From CBDFLS01 sp965249185 (GTDB lineage Bacteria > Chloroflexota > Dehalococcoidia > Lucifugimonadales > Australimonadaceae): a stretch of DNA of 64,000 nucleotides. A program made the position numbers and the translations under genes. Positions 60,099 through 64,000 of the stretch are shown here, in pieces. Under the pieces are notes generated by a model that saw nothing but the letters and a program-made list of their open reading frames with translations, did not search any database and was not told the origin of the DNA. The stretch is taken from positions 124,001 through 188,000 of the forward strand of contig CBDFLS010000001.1 of NCBI GenBank assembly GCA_965249185.1, read 5' to 3'. The stretch's first letter is position 1, and every line of letters begins with the position of its first letter.

Positions 60099-60857
60099 CT
60101 AGTAGCGGGCCGCCGCTGCCTCCAGGGTTGCCACGAACTCCCGAATGAACCGGCGCATCTCGGATGGCGCGCTGTTGTTCAGCCCCGAGACCTTGTTCGG
60201 GACGATGGCCAAACGGGCGTTGGGCAGCGTCTCACGGATCTCCATGGAATGGGCCAGTGGGTGGACCGGCTCCGGGGTGTCGCCGCGAACGACCAGAGTG
60301 GGGAGCTTCACGTCAGCGAGAAACTTGCGGAGGTCGAGCTGCTCCTGGAACTCCGGGTTGTTCCGGAAATTGAAGTAGTTGATCACCACCTGCTCCCAGT
60401 CCTCGCCGTGTATGACCCGGTAGTTGTCCTTCCGCTCCTGGGGCATCTTGGACACGTCGAAGTTGGCGTTCAGCGCCGCGTCGCCTCCGCCCTCCATGAG
60501 CACCACGGCGGCGTCGAGGATCAGCGACCTGGTGCGGTCCGGGTGGTCTATGCCGAAACGCAGCGCCACCCGAGCGCCGAGGCTCACGCCGTACACGTGG
60601 GCCTTGTCGATCTTCAGGTAGTCCAGCAGGCCGACGAGGTCGCTCACCCAGTCCAGTGGCAGGGCCTCCGTCACGTGCGCGCTGCCGCCCAGCCCTCTCA
60701 GGTCCGGCGCGATGACCCGGAAGTCCTTGGAGAGATCATCGAAGTTGTGGGCCAGCGTGTGGCTGCTGCTCGACGCGCCGTGGATCATCACGAGGGGCTC
60801 ACCGGAACCCACGTCCTCGTAGTGGTGCTTGAAGCCGTTAATCGTTGCATCTGGCAT
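60099..60857 (-). CDS. Alpha/beta hydrolase
   Basis: 252 residues from the ATG at 60857 with AAGGAGG eight bases upstream. The oxyanion block is VMIHGASSSSHTLAHNFDDLS, the nucleophile Ser is in VYGVSLGARVALRFG, and PTLVVRGDTPEPVHP carries the acid. The usual His near the C-terminus is not obvious: the expected place reads VPNKVSGLNNSAPSEM, so catalysis may differ. Substrate unknown. Confidence 0.8.
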   Translation of the reverse strand: MPDATINGFKHHYEDVGSGEPLVMIHGASSSSHTLAHNFDDLSKDFRVIAPDLRGLGGSAHVTEALPLDWVSDLVGLLDYLKIDKAHVYGVSLGARVALRFGIDHPDRTRSLILDAAVVLMEGGGDAALNANFDVSKMPQERKDNYRVIHGEDWEQVVINYFNFRNNPEFQEQLDLRKFLADVKLPTLVVRGDTPEPVHPLAHSMEIRETLPNARLAIVPNKVSGLNNSAPSEMRRFIREFVATLEAAAARY

Positions 60858-61001
60858 GGTCTGCGCCTCCTTTTCCGCGTCCCTCATCCGAAGTGCCGGA
60901 CAGCATACCATAGGCGCCGGCGCCTGTGGAGCAACGCCCGCGGCCGTCGTGGTATCCTTCCCGCTGACGCCCACCGATAGCCGTCTTATGGAGTGCTAGC
61001 T

Positions 61002-61178
61002 ATGAAATTCCGCGTTGGCCACGAGGTCCGGCACGAGATCATCGTCGAAGCCGCCAATGCGGCCGAGGCCCAGGAGATGGCTGCCGCCGTCCCCTACCAG
61101 GAGTGGGAGCACCAGTACGTGACCATCGAAGACTGCGTCCCCATGGACGAGTCGCCCGTCAACCCGCAGGCCGGCTAG
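61002..61178 (+). CDS. Small hypothetical protein
   Basis: 58 residues, acidic, no membrane helix. MKFRVGHEVRHEIIVEAANA resembles short beta-alpha proteins found beside acyl-CoA genes, but I do not recognise the family. GGAG lies about ten bases before the ATG. It sits between a divergent hydrolase and an aldehyde dehydrogenase, 37 bases before the latter, so it is likely in its operon. Confidence 0.55.
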   Translation: MKFRVGHEVRHEIIVEAANAAEAQEMAAAVPYQEWEHQYVTIEDCVPMDESPVNPQAG

Positions 61179-61215
61179 AGCGCCGCGCACGATCTCTACA
61201 GAGGAGTGGTTCCGT

Positions 61216-62700
61216 ATGGCGCAGAGCACCCTGCTGGATGTGAAGGAGCGCTACGGCCGCCTGGGCAACTACATCGGCGGCGAGTGGCTGGAGCCGGAGA
61301 CCGGCGCCTATCTGCCGGTGGAGAACCCAGCCACCACCCAGGTCATCGCGGAGGTGCCGCTCTCCGGCCCGGAGGAGATGCGCCGGGCGGTCGAGGCCGC
61401 CCAAAAAGCGTTCCCCGCCTGGAGGGAGACGCCGCCCGTTGTCCGCGCCCGCTACCTCTTCTCACTCAAGGCGCTCATGGAGGAGCGGTTCGAGGAGCTG
61501 GCGCGTACCCTGACCCAGGAGCATGGCAAGACCATCGCCGACTCGCGCGGCGAGGTCCGGCGCGCCATCGAGAACGTGGAGGTGGCCGCCGGGATACCCT
61601 CGCTGATGATGGGCCAGGGCCTGGAGGATATCGCCAGGGGTATCGACGCGGAAGCGGTGCGACAGCCGTTGGGCGTCTTCGGCATCATCGGGCCCTTCAA
61701 CTTCCCGCTCATGGTGCCGCTCTGGTTCCTCCCGTATGCCATCGCTTGCGGGAACACCGTGGTGGTCAAGCCCTCGGAGCAGACGCCCCTCTCCCTGCAG
61801 CGGGTCGCCGAGCTGCTCCATGAGATCGGCCTGCCGCCAGGAGTGGTGAACGTAGTCCATGGCGCACGGGAGGCAGTGGACGCCATGTTGGAGCATCCCG
61901 ACGTCGTGGGCATCTCCTTCGTGGGCTCCACCCCCGTGGCCAGGCATGTGTACGCCCGGGCCTCAGCGGCGGGGAAGCGGGTGCAGTGCGGCGGCGGCGC
62001 CAAGAACTTCCTGGTGGCCATGCCCGACGCCGAGATGGACTCCACCATAGACGGCATGATGGGCTCCATCTTCGGAGCGGCGGGCCAGCGGTGCCTGGCC
62101 GGCTCGGTGGTGGTGCCGGTCGGCGACGCCTACGGGCCCGTCCGGGACCGGCTGGTGGCCGGCGCCCAGAGCCTGAAGCTGGGCAACGGGCTGGACGAGT
62201 CGGTGGAGATGGGCCCGGTCATCTCGCAGCGGCACATGGAGCGGGTCCTCGGCTACGTGGAGAAGGGGCTTCAGGAGAGCGCCAAGCTCATCGCCGACCG
62301 CCGGACCGCCCGGCGGGACGAGGAGCTGGCCGGCTACTTCGTGGGGCCCTGTGTTTTCGACGAGGTGGGTCCTGAGATGACCATCGCCCGCGAGGAGATA
62401 TTCGGGCCGGTGGCATCCCTGATTCGCGCGGGGAGCCTGGACGAGGCCATCGAGCTTATCAGTGCCCTCCCCTTCGGCAACGCCGCGTCCATCTTCACCG
62501 CCAGCGGCAAGTCGGCCCGCGAGTTCAAGCACCGGGTGCCCTGCGGCAACGTGGGCATCAACGTCGGTGTCGCCGCGCCCATGGCTTTCTTCCCCTTCGG
62601 CGGCATGAAAGACTCCTTCTTCGGCACCCTGCATCCCCAAGGCAGGGAGAGCATCGATTTCTTCACCGACCGCAAGGTGGTAATCAGCCGCTGGTTCTAG
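61216..62700 (+). CDS. mmsA: CoA-acylating methylmalonate-semialdehyde dehydrogenase
   Basis: 494 residues. GIIGPFNFPLMVPLWFLPYAIACGNT and the nucleophile Cys in IFGAAGQRCLAGSVVVPVG are MmsA hallmarks, and the usual ALDH general-base Glu is absent (QCGGGAKNFLV), as in CoA-acylating members. It converts methylmalonate (or malonate) semialdehyde to propionyl- or acetyl-CoA, as in valine or beta-alanine breakdown. The propionyl-CoA could feed the carboxylase encoded at 58470. Confidence 0.92.
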   Translation: MAQSTLLDVKERYGRLGNYIGGEWLEPETGAYLPVENPATTQVIAEVPLSGPEEMRRAVEAAQKAFPAWRETPPVVRARYLFSLKALMEERFEELARTLTQEHGKTIADSRGEVRRAIENVEVAAGIPSLMMGQGLEDIARGIDAEAVRQPLGVFGIIGPFNFPLMVPLWFLPYAIACGNTVVVKPSEQTPLSLQRVAELLHEIGLPPGVVNVVHGAREAVDAMLEHPDVVGISFVGSTPVARHVYARASAAGKRVQCGGGAKNFLVAMPDAEMDSTIDGMMGSIFGAAGQRCLAGSVVVPVGDAYGPVRDRLVAGAQSLKLGNGLDESVEMGPVISQRHMERVLGYVEKGLQESAKLIADRRTARRDEELAGYFVGPCVFDEVGPEMTIAREEIFGPVASLIRAGSLDEAIELISALPFGNAASIFTASGKSAREFKHRVPCGNVGINVGVAAPMAFFPFGGMKDSFFGTLHPQGRESIDFFTDRKVVISRWF

Positions 62701-62801
62701 CGGACGAGATGCGCTGGGCCGCCTTGCCCGCCTAGGGGCAGGCAACTATAATGGCGCGGCCCTTCATCCGACCGCGCCCTCGTCTTAAGAAAGGAGCCCT
62801 C

Positions 62802-64000
62802 GTGGCAGACCCGAGTGTGATAGAGGCGGCGAAGCAGCACTTCGGCCATGTGCTGGAGGAGCAGCTCGCCCGTGTGGACCGCCTGAAGAAGGGGGGGGAG
62901 TTCACCGATTTCTCCAAGCTCTCGCCCGTCGTCGTCGGCATCATCGGCGGCGACGGCATCGGCCCCACCATCTCGGCGGAGGCCCAGCGAGTGCTGGAGC
63001 ACCTGCTGGAGCCTGAGGTGGCGGCGGGCAAAGTCCGGTTCAAGGTCATCGAGGGGCTGACCATAGAGAACCGGGCCGCGAAGCTGCAGTCCATCCCCGA
63101 CGACGTGATGAAAGAGATCGAGACCTGCCACGTGACGCTCAAGGGCCCGACCCACACGCCCGAGCAGGGCGACCCGTGGCCCAACATCGAGAGCGCCAAC
63201 GTGGGCATGCGCAAGGCCCTGGACCTCTTCGCCAACGTCCGGCCCGTGCGTATCCCCGCCCTGGGCATCGACTGGACCTTCTTCCGCGAGAACACTGAGG
63301 ACCTCTACGCCGTGGGAAGCCAGGGCATCAACGTGACGCCCGACCTGGCCGTGGACTTTCGGATCATCACCACCCAGGGCTCCCGACGGATCATTGAGGC
63401 GGCCTTCGCCCACGCCCGGCGCACCGGCAAGAAGCGGGTGACGGTGGTCACCAAGGCCAACGTGGTCAAGACCACCGACGGCAAGTTCCTGGACGTGGCC
63501 AAGGAGGTGGCCGGTGGCTATCCCGACCTGGAGTGGGACGCCTGGTACATCGATATCATGACGGCCAAGCTGCTCGACCCCAAGCGCCGCGCCGACTTCC
63601 AGGTGCTGGCCCTGCCCAACCTCTACGGCGACATCCTGACCGATGAGGCCGCCGAGATCCAGGGCGGCGTGGGCACCGCCGGGGCCGCTAATATCGGCAC
63701 CAAGTACGCCATGTTCGAGGCGATCCACGGCAGCGCGCCCCGCATGGTCAACGAGGGCCGGGCCCAGTACGCCGACCCCAGCTCCATGGTCAGGGCCAGC
63801 GCCATGCTCATGGAGCACATCGGCTTTCCGGAGCTGGGCGCTAAGCTGAACATGGCCCTGGACGTCTGCGGGCAGTACGAGCGCAAGGTGGTCATGACGG
63901 GCCGGAGCAACGGCGCCACCGCCCAGGAGCTCGGCGACTATGTGATGGCGACGGTGAAGGACTCCAAACTGGCCAGCCGTTGGGAGAGCCACCTTCGGGC
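62802..64000 (+). CDS. Isocitrate/isopropylmalate dehydrogenase family protein (3' end outside window)
   Basis: 399 residues are visible from a GTG with AAAGGAG seven bases upstream. VVVGIIGGDGIGPTISAEAQRVLEHLL is the N-terminal strand, LFANVRPVRIPAL with the substrate Arg, TFFRENTEDLYAVGSQGI, KANVVKTTDGKFLD, YIDIMTAKLL and ALPNLYGDILTDEAAEIQGG complete the beta-decarboxylating dehydrogenase core. GTAGAANIGTKYAMFEAIHGSAP is the cofactor loop. It is most like isocitrate dehydrogenase, but cofactor and substrate need the full protein. Confidence 0.87.
   Translation, partial: MADPSVIEAAKQHFGHVLEEQLARVDRLKKGGEFTDFSKLSPVVVGIIGGDGIGPTISAEAQRVLEHLLEPEVAAGKVRFKVIEGLTIENRAAKLQSIPDDVMKEIETCHVTLKGPTHTPEQGDPWPNIESANVGMRKALDLFANVRPVRIPALGIDWTFFRENTEDLYAVGSQGINVTPDLAVDFRIITTQGSRRIIEAAFAHARRTGKKRVTVVTKANVVKTTDGKFLDVAKEVAGGYPDLEWDAWYIDIMTAKLLDPKRRADFQVLALPNLYGDILTDEAAEIQGGVGTAGAANIGTKYAMFEAIHGSAPRMVNEGRAQYADPSSMVRASAMLMEHIGFPELGAKLNMALDVCGQYERKVVMTGRSNGATAQELGDYVMATVKDSKLASRWESHLR

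Overview
The window is GC-rich bacterial chromosome, and most of its genes are housekeeping. The gene set suggests a Chloroflexota bacterium of the Dehalococcoidia/SAR202 kind. Pointers are DapL-type diaminopimelate synthesis, an archaeal-type phosphoglycerate mutase, PurS, a DUF35/thiolase pair, many CoA-linked catabolic genes, and intergenic palindromic repeats of the kind common in that group. This placement is inference from gene content only.

Layout. 1-4130: thiolase (cut by the window edge) with its DUF35 partner, a multi-repeat membrane protein, a small NTF2-like protein and a SEC-C protein, all on the minus strand. 4195-9088: a possible genomic island between an intact tmRNA gene and a 22-bp near-copy of the tmRNA 3' end. 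It holds a Rieske oxygenase, an IS1595-type element inserted in an FMN-dependent hydroxy-acid oxidase, a cyclase-family gene and an NHL remnant. 9076-13056: ssrA, smpB, a tail-specific-type protease, a small unknown gene and hflX. 13072-21301: dapL-dapF-miaA, then tpiA-apgM-pgk-polyprenyl synthase-like, then a Sua5/YrdC gene. 21513-25770: guaA, a second IS copy in a repeat-rich spacer, and purD. 25788-31219: egtB, an MFS transporter, an alcohol dehydrogenase and an aldehyde dehydrogenase. 31404-35863: a purine operon (purE, HAD phosphatase, purB, purC, DUF3105 protein, purS). 35860-45700: a DUF4349 lipoprotein, tandem repeats, a hydrolase, hisB-hisC-hisD, a CitE-like/MaoC pair, and hisG with a HisRS-like gene that carries an extra N-terminal helix-turn-helix. 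45842-50712: MFS, birA, a DUF4392 protein, tRNA-Gly, a Pro/Thr-repeat lipoprotein and a frameshifted epimerase. 50861-56087: glutaryl-CoA-dehydrogenase-like enzyme, TlpA thioredoxin, then mutY, a Ham1-like pyrophosphatase and mutL. 56275-64000: the third IS copy inside a small membrane-protein gene, CopD-like and Trm112-like proteins, a carboxyltransferase, a hydrolase, methylmalonate-semialdehyde dehydrogenase and an isocitrate-dehydrogenase family gene cut by the window edge.

How it works together. The cell makes purines, histidine and DAP/lysine, runs lower glycolysis, and degrades branched or odd-chain acyl compounds through acyl-CoA, propionyl-CoA and methylmalonate-semialdehyde steps. 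Protein quality control (ctp-smpB-ssrA) and DNA/nucleotide repair (mutY, Ham1-like, mutL) are clustered. The clearest unusual signals are the ssrA-anchored segment, the helix-turn-helix fused to a HisRS/HisZ protein beside hisG, three nearly identical IS copies of which two interrupt genes at codon 5-6, a Rieske oxygenase lacking its usual bridging aspartate, and several one-base lesions. No CRISPR array, restriction system or toxin-antitoxin pair was recognised.
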